A DNA stretch of 64,000 bases, from contig CAZCEC010000016.1 of the NCBI GenBank assembly GCA_964497615.1, positions 1 to 64,000 on the forward strand. The letters run 5' to 3'. The DNA is from CAZCEC01 sp964497615 (GTDB lineage: Bacteria > Chloroflexota > Anaerolineae > Anaerolineales > UBA6663). Of the stretch, positions 52,731-62,629 are shown in pieces; position 1 is the first letter of the stretch; each line of letters starts with the position of its first letter. The notes below the pieces were generated by a model that worked only from the letters and a program-made list of their open reading frames with translations, was not told the DNA's origin and made no database searches. The position numbers and the translations under genes are program-made.

Positions 52731-54093
52731 CTCCCCGCGCCTGCCGCTGGTCAGCCAGCACCCCCACCGCATACCCCGCCCACAGACACGCCAGCGGCAG
52801 CAGCGGCAAGTAGTAACGCTGCCAGGCGATGTCGAAGGCGAACAGGCCCGCAACGGTCGCCGCTGTCCACACTGCCAGCAACAGCACCCCCCACCACGCT
52901 TCTCGTTCGACGGTGGCAGGCCCGGCCCGAACGAATCGTAGCCCCGCGAATACCGCCCCCGCCACGCCTAGCGCCAGCAGCGCGCCCCCCGCCGCCAGCC
53001 GCGGCCCAGCGGTCCCGAACCGCAACCCTGTGTTCAGCCAGTTGCGCTCGTACGCTTTCTCAGCCGGCGCCGTCTCGGCGGCATAGTTGGGAATGTCCCA
53101 GTAGGCGAGCGGGGCGAGGTAGGTGTGATACACCTCGGCCAGCGCCTTCTCGACCGGTCCGCTCAACACGTGTCCGGCGCCGGCCGCGCGAATGGCCGCC
53201 GTTTGCCCGGCCAACAGCTCGGCGCGCGCATCCGCCATCGCCCGCAGTCCCGCTGCCGGGGCCGACCACAGCGCCGGGTTCAGCCCCCAACCAACCACCA
53301 CGGCGCTCACAACTAACATGCCTAGCCGCACGAACCGGGCCCGCCACCCCGCGTCCGGCCCGCGCAGCACCGCCAGTGCTGCCACGGGCAGCAAGGCCCA
53401 GCCCGTCAGCTTGGCCGCGCCCGCCAGCGCTGCCGCCGTCCCCAACAGCCCGGGTCCAGCGATCAGGCGGCGCATTACCGTGGATTGCAGTTCGGGGCGG
53501 CCGGCCCAGCGCTGTGCCAGCCGCACGGCCAGCCAAGCGGCCAGCAGCCCGCAGAACAACAGCGGACCCTCCGACATGGCCCGCCGCCCATGCAGCAGCG
53601 CCAGGCCGCTGAACGCGAACAGCCCGGCGGCTGCCACGCCCCCGGCGGCATTGGTCAGCCGCCGCCCCAGGGCGAAGAGCAGCAGCGGCGCCAGCACGGT
53701 GAGCAGGGCGGCGGGCAGCCGCGCCGCGCTCAGCAAGCCGGCCCCGGGCAGGGCGCCGGCCGCGGCATTGGCCTGCCACGACGCGGACCAATTCCAGTCG
53801 ACGGGCAGGCGCTCACCCGCGTAGCCCAACAGCCCGCGGCTTAGGCCAATCAGGTAGCGCGAGAGCGGCGCTTCCAGCAGCCGGTAGCGCCGCACGTCCT
53901 CGGCCGCATCCGCGGCATGCCAGGTGACGCCAGCCGGGTCCAGCCCATACACCAGCCGGTCGAAGTCGGCGCTTAGATAAATGTGCGTCGCTTCGTCCGG
54001 GTGAAACGGTACCGCAGGCGTCGTCCACAGCGCCCAGCCGGCCCACGCCGCCCAGACTACCCACAACGCCGCCTGCCACGGCCTGGCCTTCAC
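52717..54093 (-). CDS. Polytopic GT-C-type glycosyltransferase (GT39/ArnT-like)
   Basis: The product is 458 residues from a GTG in a GTGA overlap with the upstream gene. It has about ten membrane segments. The first outside loop has VPFHPDEATHIYLSADFDRL, the acidic motif of lipid-phosphate-sugar-dependent GT-C enzymes, and RRYRLLEAPLSRYLIGLSRG. It would use a polyprenyl-phosphate sugar outside the membrane to decorate a glycan or protein. The two - strand genes form a short operon. Confidence 0.8.
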   Translation of the reverse strand: MKARPWQAALWVVWAAWAGWALWTTPAVPFHPDEATHIYLSADFDRLVYGLDPAGVTWHAADAAEDVRRYRLLEAPLSRYLIGLSRGLLGYAGERLPVDWNWSASWQANAAAGALPGAGLLSAARLPAALLTVLAPLLLFALGRRLTNAAGGVAAAGLFAFSGLALLHGRRAMSEGPLLFCGLLAAWLAVRLAQRWAGRPELQSTVMRRLIAGPGLLGTAAALAGAAKLTGWALLPVAALAVLRGPDAGWRARFVRLGMLVVSAVVVGWGLNPALWSAPAAGLRAMADARAELLAGQTAAIRAAGAGHVLSGPVEKALAEVYHTYLAPLAYWDIPNYAAETAPAEKAYERNWLNTGLRFGTAGPRLAAGGALLALGVAGAVFAGLRFVRAGPATVEREAWWGVLLLAVWTAATVAGLFAFDIAWQRYYLPLLPLACLWAGYAVGVLADQRQARGVKRS

Positions 54094-55679
54094 GGCGCCC
54101 GCCGCCGGTAGATGAGCATGCCGTCGCTGCCGTAGATGTCGGTCGGCACCTGCCACGCCAACTCATACGCCGCCTGAAAGCCAGGATCCCGCAGCAGCCC
54201 CAGCCGGCCATACACTTCCAGCAGCACCACGTAGTCCGGCTGCTGATCCGCAATCAGCTTTGGCGCGATGGCGTAGCTGATGACATGCAGCGCGGGATCG
54301 AGCGGATAGTATTGGGCCGCCACCGGGGACATCAGGCCCACGGTGTCCAGGATGCGGGCGCCGGAGTAGTAGCCCAGCGCGCCTACGTCGCCGGCCGCCA
54401 CCACGGTCTGCGGCCCGACCTGCGCGGCCAGTTCCTGCCCAATCTCGGTGTAGATCAGCTCAAGCTGGTGCCACGCCATCGCTGGGGCCGGACGCGTGGG
54501 CCCGTGGTCCGGCCTGAGGTTCCAGGCGCGCAGGCTGAGGGCGACGAACACGGCCGTCACTCCGCCCAGGGCCGCGTTCGCCCATTGGCTGCCATCAGGC
54601 CGGCGCAGGGCGCGTCTCATATCGTCACCGGCCCGCTGTATGCCGGCTAAGATCAGGAGGAAGTAGATCGGCAGGGGCGGGGCCAGGTACCACCGGAAGA
54701 TGAGGGGATTCGCGGCGGCATAGGCGATGAAGTACACTGCGGGAAAGATGACGATCGGCCAGGCAATCGGCCTCCGCCGCAGGATGGCCGCGCCCCCCAG
54801 CAGGCTGAGCGTCAGGTACAGAATCAGCCCGGCCAGGGGCCAGTAGCGGCCCAGCACTTCATGCTCGAAGAAGGGGGTCCCGTAATGCTGCATCAACCGC
54901 ACCAGGGCGGCTTCGGCGGGCAGCCGGTAGGCCAGGGATTTGGCCGCAATCGAGTTGGGGATCGGCGAGCCAAAGTACAGGCTGGCAAAGATGGCCCACG
55001 GCGCCAGCAGCGCCAGGAACACGCCCGCCTCGGCCCAGGGGAACTGCCGCTCACGCGCCCGCTGCAACACGAGGCCGGCGATCAGCGGCGCCACCAGCAG
55101 CGCCGCATCCGGCCGCGTTAACAGCGCCAGCGCGCCGGCTGCTGCCGCCCAGCGCGTGCGGCCCGTCACGTAGGCCAGGGCGCATAGGGTCAGGAGCAGC
55201 ACAAACACGGAGGTCTCCATCCCGCCGATGGCAAAGGTCACGCTCATGGGGGCGATGGCCCACAGCAGGGCCGCCGCCAGGCCCACGCCTCGCCGCCCGC
55301 TGAGCGCCGCGCCCAGCGCCGCCAGCGCCGCGCACCCGGCGGCGTCCGCGGCCGCATTGACCAAAAGCGCAAGCGAGGGATAATTCTGCTGCCCGCTCAG
55401 GCCGGCCAGGCCGGCCAGCAGCAGGGTGTAGAGTGGCGTCGTCGTCCCTAACACACGCTCGCCGGGGTTGTACACAAAGCCCTGCCCGGCTGTGAGGTGG
55501 CGGGCATAGCGAAACGTGATAAAGGCATCATCAATGGTTCTTGGACTCGGGATCACGCGGGCGGCGAAGGCAGCCAGGGCGATGGCCAGCAGCGGACCGT
55601 GCCAGCGCCAGTCCCATGCCCGCCGGGGCCGCGGCAAGCGCGTGCGCGGCGGGTTGGGCGGCATGCCGGTGGGAGCCAT
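54090..55679 (-). CDS. Polytopic GT-C-like glycosyltransferase
   Basis: The product is 529 residues from the ATG at 55679; another ATG three codons upstream lies inside the -10 box. It has about 10-12 membrane segments. The loop motif SPRTIDDAFITFRYARHLTA contains the acidic D-D pair typical of GT-C enzymes. The C-terminal outer domain contains VVAAGDVGALGYYSGARIL and LLEVYGRLGLLRDPGF. It probably transfers a lipid-linked sugar outside the cell. The acceptor is unknown. Confidence 0.78.
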   Translation of the reverse strand: MAPTGMPPNPPRTRLPRPRRAWDWRWHGPLLAIALAAFAARVIPSPRTIDDAFITFRYARHLTAGQGFVYNPGERVLGTTTPLYTLLLAGLAGLSGQQNYPSLALLVNAAADAAGCAALAALGAALSGRRGVGLAAALLWAIAPMSVTFAIGGMETSVFVLLLTLCALAYVTGRTRWAAAAGALALLTRPDAALLVAPLIAGLVLQRARERQFPWAEAGVFLALLAPWAIFASLYFGSPIPNSIAAKSLAYRLPAEAALVRLMQHYGTPFFEHEVLGRYWPLAGLILYLTLSLLGGAAILRRRPIAWPIVIFPAVYFIAYAAANPLIFRWYLAPPLPIYFLLILAGIQRAGDDMRRALRRPDGSQWANAALGGVTAVFVALSLRAWNLRPDHGPTRPAPAMAWHQLELIYTEIGQELAAQVGPQTVVAAGDVGALGYYSGARILDTVGLMSPVAAQYYPLDPALHVISYAIAPKLIADQQPDYVVLLEVYGRLGLLRDPGFQAAYELAWQVPTDIYGSDGMLIYRRRAP

Positions 55680-55686
55680 GCCGGGC

Positions 55687-55692
55687 ATTATA
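55687..55692 (-). promoter_or_regulatory. -10 box of a possibly leaderless - strand transcript
   Basis: On the - strand TATAAT ends seven bases before the ATG at 55679, so the transcript could begin at or near the start codon. A weak -35 (CTGATG) lies 18 bases upstream. No ribosome-binding site is visible. Confidence 0.45.
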
Positions 55693-55733
55693 GACTGGCC
55701 GCAGGTACATCATCAGGCGTTCCTATCCATGGC

Positions 55734-57413
55734 ATGACGGTCGCTCCCGTTCCGACCCCAGCCCATTCGACGAACCAGGCGCGCCCTCGCTGGCTGAGGC
55801 TGCTGGCCGCGCTGGGCCTGGCTGTTCTCCTGCGCGGCGGCCTGCTGTTGGCCAACGTCGTGCCGTTCAACGCCGACGAGGCCGTCGTCGGGCTGATGGC
55901 CCGCCACATCCTGCAGGGTGAGCGGCCGGTCTTCTTCTACGGCCAGGCCTACCTGGGCTCGCTAGATGCCTGGCTGGTGGCTGGACTCTTCGCCCTGCTG
56001 GGCGAGTCGATCTGGGCCATCCGCCTGGTGCAGATCCTGCTGTTCCTGGGCACGCTTGCCACCACCTATTGGCTGGCCCTGCGCATCTACCGCAGTGAGT
56101 GGATGGCGGGCGCGGCGGCGGTCTTTCTCGCTGTCCCGCCGGTGCTCGTCACGCTCTACACCACCGTGTCGCTGGGCGGGTACGGCGAGACGCTGCTGCT
56201 GGGCAATTTGCTGCTGCTCCTGGCGCTTGGCCTGCTCCAGAACCCCCCGCGTCGCGCGGGCACGCGGATCGTCGGCTGGCTGGTCTTTGGCGGGTTAGGC
56301 GGGCTGGGCTTCTGGACCTTTCCCTTGATTCTGGTTTACTTTCTGCCGGCGGTGGTGGCGGCCATCGTGCTCCACTGGCGGCACTGGGCGGCGCTGGCGG
56401 CTGGGGCCGGGTTGGTCGCGGCTGGCTTCGTGATTGGGGCCGCGCCCTGGGTGTGGTACTCGATTGCCAACGGTCCGATCACGGTGCTCGAGACCCTCGG
56501 GTCCGCGATTGCCGGAGCGTCGTCCCCACAGCCCGTATTCGCTGCGTTTGAGCATGCGTTCAACTTCATGCTGTTTGGGCCGACGGTCATCTGGGGCATG
56601 CGCCCGCCCTGGGGGGCCGGGTTCCTCGGGCTGCCGTTGGTCCCCTTCGCCCTGGCCATCCACATTGGGGCGACGGGTTTTGTCATCCGCCGGCTATCAC
56701 GCGCCTGCGATGCCGCCCGCCTGGGCCGGATGCTCCTGGCGGGCGTCTGCGCGGCTGTCGTCACCGCCTTTATCTTCACGCCATTTGGGGCGGACCCCTC
56801 CGGCCGCTACTTCCTGCCAATGGCGGCGCCGGTGGCGCTGTTCACCGCGGAGCTGTTTCACTGGCTGCGCCTGCGACGGCGCCAGCGCCGGTCCCTGTGG
56901 CGCAAGTGGTTCGGCCAGGTGCTGGCCCTGGGGGTGGTGGCTTTCTACTGGTGGGGCAATGTCCAGTCCGCCGCGGCTTATCCGCCCGGCCTATCCACGC
57001 AATTCGATCCGGGCGTGCGCGTGGACCAGCGCAGCCTGGATGACTTGATGGTCTTCCTGCGGGCTGAGGGCGAGACACATGGCTACACTAACTACTGGGT
57101 GTCCTTCCCCCTGGCATTCCTCAGCCGCGAAGAATTGATCTTCGAAGCCCGGCTGCCCTATCACGGCGATCTGCGGTATACCCCGCGCGACAGCCGCTAC
57201 CCGCCCTATGCGGCCCAGGTGGCGGCCAGCGAGCAGGTGGCCTACATCACCACGCGCACACCCGCCCTGGACGATCACCTGCGGCGCGTCTTCGCCGACC
57301 TGGAGGTCGACTATCAGGAACGATTGTTTGGAGACTATCGGGTCTTCTACGCGCTCACGCGCCGCGTGGATGCCGCGTTGGTGGATGCCAGTGACGACTG
57401 TTGCCGGCAGTAA
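55734..57413 (+). CDS. Polytopic GT-C-type glycosyltransferase (GT39-like)
   Basis: The product is 559 residues from the ATG at 55734; the frame upstream is open but not conserved. It has about 10-12 membrane segments. The first loop, NVVPFNADEAVVGLMARHIL followed by FFYGQAYLGSLDAWL, has the acidic D-E motif of GT-C enzymes that use lipid-phosphate sugars. A C-terminal outside domain (about 430-550) is soluble. It overlaps the next gene by about 29 bp. Confidence 0.8.
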   Translation: MTVAPVPTPAHSTNQARPRWLRLLAALGLAVLLRGGLLLANVVPFNADEAVVGLMARHILQGERPVFFYGQAYLGSLDAWLVAGLFALLGESIWAIRLVQILLFLGTLATTYWLALRIYRSEWMAGAAAVFLAVPPVLVTLYTTVSLGGYGETLLLGNLLLLLALGLLQNPPRRAGTRIVGWLVFGGLGGLGFWTFPLILVYFLPAVVAAIVLHWRHWAALAAGAGLVAAGFVIGAAPWVWYSIANGPITVLETLGSAIAGASSPQPVFAAFEHAFNFMLFGPTVIWGMRPPWGAGFLGLPLVPFALAIHIGATGFVIRRLSRACDAARLGRMLLAGVCAAVVTAFIFTPFGADPSGRYFLPMAAPVALFTAELFHWLRLRRRQRRSLWRKWFGQVLALGVVAFYWWGNVQSAAAYPPGLSTQFDPGVRVDQRSLDDLMVFLRAEGETHGYTNYWVSFPLAFLSREELIFEARLPYHGDLRYTPRDSRYPPYAAQVAASEQVAYITTRTPALDDHLRRVFADLEVDYQERLFGDYRVFYALTRRVDAALVDASDDCCRQ

Positions 57414-58899
57414 CACAGCGGCCGCGCGGCTCACCCGGCCGATTCTGTCCTTTGACCGGCTGGTCGTGGCGCTGATGCTGCTGGGTCTGCTGGCGATGGC
57501 GGCCCGCGTTGCGGTCGACAACGACACGTGGTGGCACCTGCGCGCCGGGGCCTGGATGCTGGCTGAGCGCCGAATCCTCACCTTCGATGCGTTCTCCCAC
57601 ACCTTCGCCGGCCAGCCGTGGGATTACCCGGCCTGGCTCAGCCAGACGGCGCTCTTCCTCATCTATGACCAATTCAGCTACGCCGGCCTCAACTTGCTTA
57701 CGGCTCTGTGCGTCACGATTGCATTTGGATTGGTGTTCGCCGCCGCGCCGGGCCGCCTGGGGGTGCGGGTAGCGGCGGTGCTGCTGGGAGGCATCGCCTC
57801 GTCGGTCTTTTGGTCGGCCCGCCCGCAGATTCTGTCGCTGGTGCTGTCGGCTGCGTTCCTCCTGGTGCTCCAGCGCTTCCGGCAGGGCGGCCGCAACCAC
57901 CTGTGGCTGCTGCCGCCGCTGATGGTGTTGTGGGCCAACCTGCACCCAGGCTTCGCCGCCGGGTTTATCTTCCTTGGCCTCACCCTGCTGGGCGAAACCG
58001 TCCGTGCTGGGCTGGGCCGCCAGCAGTGGCGCGCCGTCGTGTGGCTGGCGGCCATCAGCGGCGCTTGTCTCGCCGCGCTGCTGCTCACACCCTATGGTCC
58101 AGACCTGATTCTATTTCCGTTCAAGACGGTCGCCATCGGCCTGCTGCGCGAGCACATCCAGGAGTGGCAGTCGCCCAACTTCCACTGGCTGGCGGCGCAG
58201 CCCTTCATCTGGCTGCTGCTGGCCGTGATGGCGGCGCTGGGCCTGGCCCGCGTGCGGGTGGATATCACCGATCTGGCGCTGCTGTCGGCCACCGCCTACC
58301 TGTCGCTGCTGGCGGGACGCAACATCGCGCTGTTCGCGCTGGTGGCGCCGCCCGTGCTGGCGCGCCATGCGGATGCCCTGCTCACCGAGTTGGGCGCGCG
58401 TTTTGGGCCTCGCATTGCGGCTCTATCGCGGCCTGCCCAACGCCCGTTGCGCCTGGCCAACTTGCTCAACTGGTTGATCCTGCTGCTGGTGGCCGTGGCC
58501 GCCGCCCTCAAAGTGGCCTACGTCGCCTCCCCAGACCTGAATGCCAGCCTGGCGACGCGCGGGATGCCGGTGGAGGCCACCGCCTTTCTAGCGGAGCAGC
58601 GGCCGGCCGGTCTGCTGTACAACCCCTACGAGTGGGGCGGCTACCTCGCCTGGCGCCTCTATCCTGAGTATCCGATCTTCGTGGATGGCCGCACTGATCT
58701 TTATTCGGAAGAGTTCTTCAACGACTATCTGCAACTGGCGGGCGGCGCCCAGGACTGGTCGGCGCTGCTGGAGCGTTACGACGTTGATCTCGTGCTCACT
58801 CAGCCTGAGTCCCCGCTGGCCGCGCGCGTCGCCGGTGCTCCGGGCTGGATGGAAGTGTACGCTGACCCGGTGGCCATCATTTTCTCTCGGACAAACTGA
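57385..58899 (+). CDS. Polytopic membrane protein of unknown function (GT-C-like)
   Basis: The product is 504 residues; ATG (57385) and GTG (57391) are possible starts. It has about ten membrane segments with the conserved VDNDTWWHLRAGAWMLAERR motif in the first loop and RPQILSLVLSAAFLLVL later. The C terminus has NPYEWGGYLAWRLYPEYPIF then VDGRTDLYSEEFFNDY, a globular outside domain. These patterns are found in bacterial proteins of unknown function and the acidic loop resembles GT-C enzymes. Its place between GT-C and ligase genes supports a glycan role. Confidence 0.7.
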   Translation: MPVTTVAGSNTAAARLTRPILSFDRLVVALMLLGLLAMAARVAVDNDTWWHLRAGAWMLAERRILTFDAFSHTFAGQPWDYPAWLSQTALFLIYDQFSYAGLNLLTALCVTIAFGLVFAAAPGRLGVRVAAVLLGGIASSVFWSARPQILSLVLSAAFLLVLQRFRQGGRNHLWLLPPLMVLWANLHPGFAAGFIFLGLTLLGETVRAGLGRQQWRAVVWLAAISGACLAALLLTPYGPDLILFPFKTVAIGLLREHIQEWQSPNFHWLAAQPFIWLLLAVMAALGLARVRVDITDLALLSATAYLSLLAGRNIALFALVAPPVLARHADALLTELGARFGPRIAALSRPAQRPLRLANLLNWLILLLVAVAAALKVAYVASPDLNASLATRGMPVEATAFLAEQRPAGLLYNPYEWGGYLAWRLYPEYPIFVDGRTDLYSEEFFNDYLQLAGGAQDWSALLERYDVDLVLTQPESPLAARVAGAPGWMEVYADPVAIIFSRTN

Positions 58900-58901
58900 C
58901 G

Positions 58902-61355
58902 ATGTTGGACCTTCCTTCCCCAGCCCGTATGCGCCACCTCCTGCGTCTGTCCGTCCTGTTCCTGGCCGTCAGCTATGTGGTGTTGCTGGGCGGCACCTTC
59001 AACGGCCTGGTGCTCTACAGGCTGAATGTTGCCACCACCATCCTGATCGCAGTCGCCGCGGTGTCTTGGATCATTTGGTTCTGGCGGCGGCCCTTTCCTG
59101 CGACCCGCCTCGACGGTGCACTGTTGGCCCTGCTGGCCGCATACCTCCTCGCTACGGCCACCTCGCTCGATCCGCGTCGAAGCGCAGGCGCCACGCTGCT
59201 CATGCTGCTGTATGTGGCTGCCTTCTACTTGGTGGTGGACTTGCGCCGCGGCGGGTGGCCGGCCAGCCTGTTTGTGGGCGCGCTGCTGTTTGCCGGCGCC
59301 TTCATCTTGTTCTTTGGGCTGTGGGAGCTTCAGCGCTGGTATGCCGGATGGATTGCCGTCGGCGGCTGGGCGAACCCCATCCCGCCGGCCACGCTGCGCA
59401 TCCGCGCCTTTCTCGGCCATCCGAACTTCGTCGCGCCGTTCTTCAACGTGCTGATCCCGCTGGCGCTCACCCAGGCGCTGGGCGCGCGACGCCTGGGCCG
59501 GCTGGGGTGGGGGGCTTGGGCCGCCATTGCGCTGGTGCTGGTCTTCTTCACCTCGTCGCGCAGCGGGTGGCTGGGGTTGGCGGCCGGGTTGGGCTCCTGG
59601 CTGGGGTTGCTGTTGTGGACTCAGCGCGCAGCCTGGCGCGTGCGCTGGCAGCAGTTTCGGCGGCGGCGCGCGGCCGGCGTTCTGCTGGCGCTGGCGGCCG
59701 TTCCCCTGCTGGCCGGCGCGGGCTATGCCCTGTACCGGCAGGCCCAGCACCCCACGCACGCCGGCCGTGATTACATCTGGCGCGTCGCAGTGGATATGTT
59801 TCGACAGAGCCCGCTGACGGGCACCGGGCCGTGGACCTATGGCACCGAGTTCATCGCTGCTTATTCGGTTCCCCCGCAGGTGCTCCTCGCCCATGCGCAC
59901 AACTACTTCCTCAATACCCTGGCCGAGACAGGCGCCCTCGGCTTCCTGGCCCTGGCCGCAGTTCTGATCCTGGGCGGCCGCGTGGCCTGGCAGCGGTGGC
60001 AATCCGCCGACGCGGGCCAGCGGATGGTCTTGGCCGGATACCTGGCCGCGCTCGCCGGGTTGGGCGTCAACAGCCTCTTTGATACGCCCCAGACCTTTCC
60101 CGCTATTAGCCTGATGGCCGTCGTCGTCGGCGGGTTGCTCGTGAGCGATGACGTCCCCTCGGCGCCTCGCGTCGCGCGGTATGGACGCTGGGGCCTCGCG
60201 GCTGGCCTGGCGGTTGTGGTTGGCGCGCTGCTCTGGTCGCTGCGGGCCTATGCGCCCTTCTCCAGCGGGGTGTTGGCGGCCTTCCAGGGCGATTGGTCCG
60301 GCGGCGGCGCTCAGATTGCCCGCGCCGCGCGCCTCGACCCGGCCAATGCTTTCTATTGGCTGCAATCGGGCTTCGCCCAGGGCCGCGCGGCGCTGGATGA
60401 TCGCGGTTTGGCGCGCGACCCGGCCGCAATGGCGAATGCCATCGCGGACTATCGGCGCGGGATCGAGTTAGAGCCAATCTACGCCGTCAACCACGCCAAC
60501 CTGGGCGTGCTGCTGATGGCCTCGGGCGACTATGCGGCCGGCGTGGCCGAACTGGAACTGGCCGCCGCACGCGCCCCCAACGCGCCGCCGTTCCGCGCGA
60601 CGCTGGGCCTGGCCTACGAGGCCACCAGCCAAAACGATGCGGCCGCCTTGGAGTATCAGGCGGCACTCACCCTGCGCCCGGACTGGGCCAATGCCTACTT
60701 TTTCCGGGCCTCGCCCCTGCGCCGCCAGGCCCTCGCCGATTGGCAGGCGCAGCACCCGGATCATTGGATGATCGGCGGCGCTGAGTTAACGGCCGGCTGG
60801 CGCGCACTTGCTGCCGGCCAGGCCCAGGAAGCCGTCGCGGCCTTTCAGGCGGCGGCCGGCCTTAATCGTCCTGAAGTCTATCTCGGCCTGGGTCTAGCCT
60901 ACCTGGCGCAGTCGCAGCCCGTCGAGGCTGAGGCGGCGGTGCGCACCTCGCTCTTCGTCCCCGGCGCGAGCGGCCAGACGACGGCGCTCACGCAATTCGT
61001 GCTGGGGCGCGCTCTGGCAGCACAGGGGCGCAACACCGAAGCGGTGGCCGCCTACGAGGCCGGCCTGAACCTGCTGAATAGCACCACCGCATATGGCGTT
61101 GGGCTGCTGGGCCAGTCTGACTATGGCTGGTACATCTATTACCGCGAGAGTCTTCCGCCCGACCTCTTGCCCGGTGTGCAGGCTGTCCATTACTCGGCGG
61201 AGGCCGTGGCGGCCATGGTGGCGCTCGGCGACCTTGCCGAAGCATCGGGTCAGGCGGCGGAGTCGCTGGAGTGGTATTGCCGCGCCCTGGCTGCCGCGCC
61301 CGATGATGCCGCCGCCTCCGACCGCGTGGCGGATTGGGGGGGCTGTCCGGCATGA
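58902..61355 (+). CDS. Wzy/WaaL-type O-antigen ligase or polymerase fused to TPR domain
   Basis: The product is 817 residues starting three bases after the upstream stop. The first 450 or so residues are polytopic, with RIRAFLGHPNFVAPFFNVLI, SSRSGWLGLAAGLGSWLGLL and the ligase-loop motif AHAHNYFLNTLAETGALGFL. The rest is a TPR region (for example ALAAGQAQEAVAAFQAAAGL and AEASGQAAESLEWY). It is the second such fusion in the window and shorter than the first. It would join or polymerise lipid-linked glycan at the outer face. Confidence 0.87.
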   Translation: MLDLPSPARMRHLLRLSVLFLAVSYVVLLGGTFNGLVLYRLNVATTILIAVAAVSWIIWFWRRPFPATRLDGALLALLAAYLLATATSLDPRRSAGATLLMLLYVAAFYLVVDLRRGGWPASLFVGALLFAGAFILFFGLWELQRWYAGWIAVGGWANPIPPATLRIRAFLGHPNFVAPFFNVLIPLALTQALGARRLGRLGWGAWAAIALVLVFFTSSRSGWLGLAAGLGSWLGLLLWTQRAAWRVRWQQFRRRRAAGVLLALAAVPLLAGAGYALYRQAQHPTHAGRDYIWRVAVDMFRQSPLTGTGPWTYGTEFIAAYSVPPQVLLAHAHNYFLNTLAETGALGFLALAAVLILGGRVAWQRWQSADAGQRMVLAGYLAALAGLGVNSLFDTPQTFPAISLMAVVVGGLLVSDDVPSAPRVARYGRWGLAAGLAVVVGALLWSLRAYAPFSSGVLAAFQGDWSGGGAQIARAARLDPANAFYWLQSGFAQGRAALDDRGLARDPAAMANAIADYRRGIELEPIYAVNHANLGVLLMASGDYAAGVAELELAAARAPNAPPFRATLGLAYEATSQNDAAALEYQAALTLRPDWANAYFFRASPLRRQALADWQAQHPDHWMIGGAELTAGWRALAAGQAQEAVAAFQAAAGLNRPEVYLGLGLAYLAQSQPVEAEAAVRTSLFVPGASGQTTALTQFVLGRALAAQGRNTEAVAAYEAGLNLLNSTTAYGVGLLGQSDYGWYIYYRESLPPDLLPGVQAVHYSAEAVAAMVALGDLAEASGQAAESLEWYCRALAAAPDDAAASDRVADWGGCPA

Positions 61356-62629
61356 CCGCGTCGCCGCCCGCGCCCTCGGCCGGCGGCCCAGGCGATGGGC
61401 TGCGCACTGCCATCATCCTGCTCATTGGGCTGCGCTTGACGCTACTCATGGCGCTGCCCACCGACGCCGTCTTTCAGTACGGCGATCTGCTCCATCACTA
61501 CAATCTGGCGGCCTGGAGCGTTCCCGGCCAGTGCCCGGCCGGACCGGCCGCCTGCCTGCCGCTCCTGGACTATTGGTACGAGTACCCGCCCATCTTCCCC
61601 TACCTTTCTGTGGGACTGCTGCGGCTGCTGGGCGCGGGTGCTCTGCCCGCCTTTCACACGTATGCCTATGGCCTGTCGCTCGTGCTGCTGCTGGCGGACG
61701 CGGGCAATATCATCTTGCTGCATCGCCTGGCGGGTCGCCTGCATGGTCCGGCAACCGCCAACTGGGCCGCCTGGGTCTATGCGCTGCTGCCCACGCCCCT
61801 CATCCTGGGCTGGTGGACCTTTGAGGGGCTGACGACCCTGTGGATCCTGCTGGGCTTGTGGGCGATACTCACGCGCCGGGATGCGTTGGGCGGGGCCGCC
61901 ATCGGCCTGGGCGTGCTCACGAAGTTCGTACCGCTGCTGCTGCTGCCGGTCGTGTGGTCTGCCCGCGCCGCGCGCCGTGCCCTGGCCGTCACTGCCCTTG
62001 CGCTGGGCGTGGCGGCGGTGGGCGTGGGCCCGTTCATATGGCGGTCACCCGCAATGGCGCTGGCCTCGTTGGGCGCGCAGCCGGCCAAGTCCTCCTATGC
62101 CACCGTGTGGGCCATGCTGGATGGCAACCTGTGGGCCGAAGATGGGATGCCCATCACCGGCACATTCGGACCGCTGATGGATCGGCTGGACGCGGAGCGC
62201 GCCTATGCTCAACTCCACAAACCGTCTAGGGTGCCGGGCTGGCTGACGCTGGGCATTGCCGCGCTGGTCGGGGGCGGGCTGTGGGTGGCCGCGCGCCGCC
62301 GCTATCCGGGCGGCTGGGATGATGCGCGGCTGGTGACCCTGCTGTCCCTCACCTTCGCCATCTTTTTCTTGTGGTCCAAAGGCTGGAGCCCGCAGTGGCA
62401 GCACTGGCTGGTGCCCCTCCTCCTGCTCACCCGGCCCAACCGCGAAGGGCTCTTGCTGGCACTCACGCTGGCGGCGGTTAGCTTTCTGGAATGGCCGGTG
62501 CTGCTGTCGCGCGGCTTTGCCTGGGGCTACTGGATCACTATCCCGCTGCGCACCGTCCTCTTGCTGGCCTGGGGGGCCGACTTGGCGCGGCGGCTGCTGC
62601 GCCCCGCACCCCTGGCCGCTGCCGCATGA
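61352..62629 (+). CDS. Polytopic GT87-like mannosyltransferase
   Basis: The product is 425 residues from the ATG in an ATGA overlap. It has about ten membrane segments. LLDYWYEYPPIFPYLSVGLL gives the Tyr-rich loop with paired acidic residues, and LGWWTFEGLTTLWILLGLWA follows; both are typical of GT87/DUF2029 enzymes. These enzymes use polyprenyl-phosphate mannose on the outer face. Acceptor and donor here are unknown. The next gene starts in another ATGA overlap. Confidence 0.8.
   Translation: MTASPPAPSAGGPGDGLRTAIILLIGLRLTLLMALPTDAVFQYGDLLHHYNLAAWSVPGQCPAGPAACLPLLDYWYEYPPIFPYLSVGLLRLLGAGALPAFHTYAYGLSLVLLLADAGNIILLHRLAGRLHGPATANWAAWVYALLPTPLILGWWTFEGLTTLWILLGLWAILTRRDALGGAAIGLGVLTKFVPLLLLPVVWSARAARRALAVTALALGVAAVGVGPFIWRSPAMALASLGAQPAKSSYATVWAMLDGNLWAEDGMPITGTFGPLMDRLDAERAYAQLHKPSRVPGWLTLGIAALVGGGLWVAARRRYPGGWDDARLVTLLSLTFAIFFLWSKGWSPQWQHWLVPLLLLTRPNREGLLLALTLAAVSFLEWPVLLSRGFAWGYWITIPLRTVLLLAWGADLARRLLRPAPLAAAA

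Noticed and set aside
58800..60365. Long - strand open frame opposite the second TPR-ligase
   Set aside because: It is rich in Gln, Arg, Gly and Pro with no membrane or domain signal and is antisense to a supported gene.
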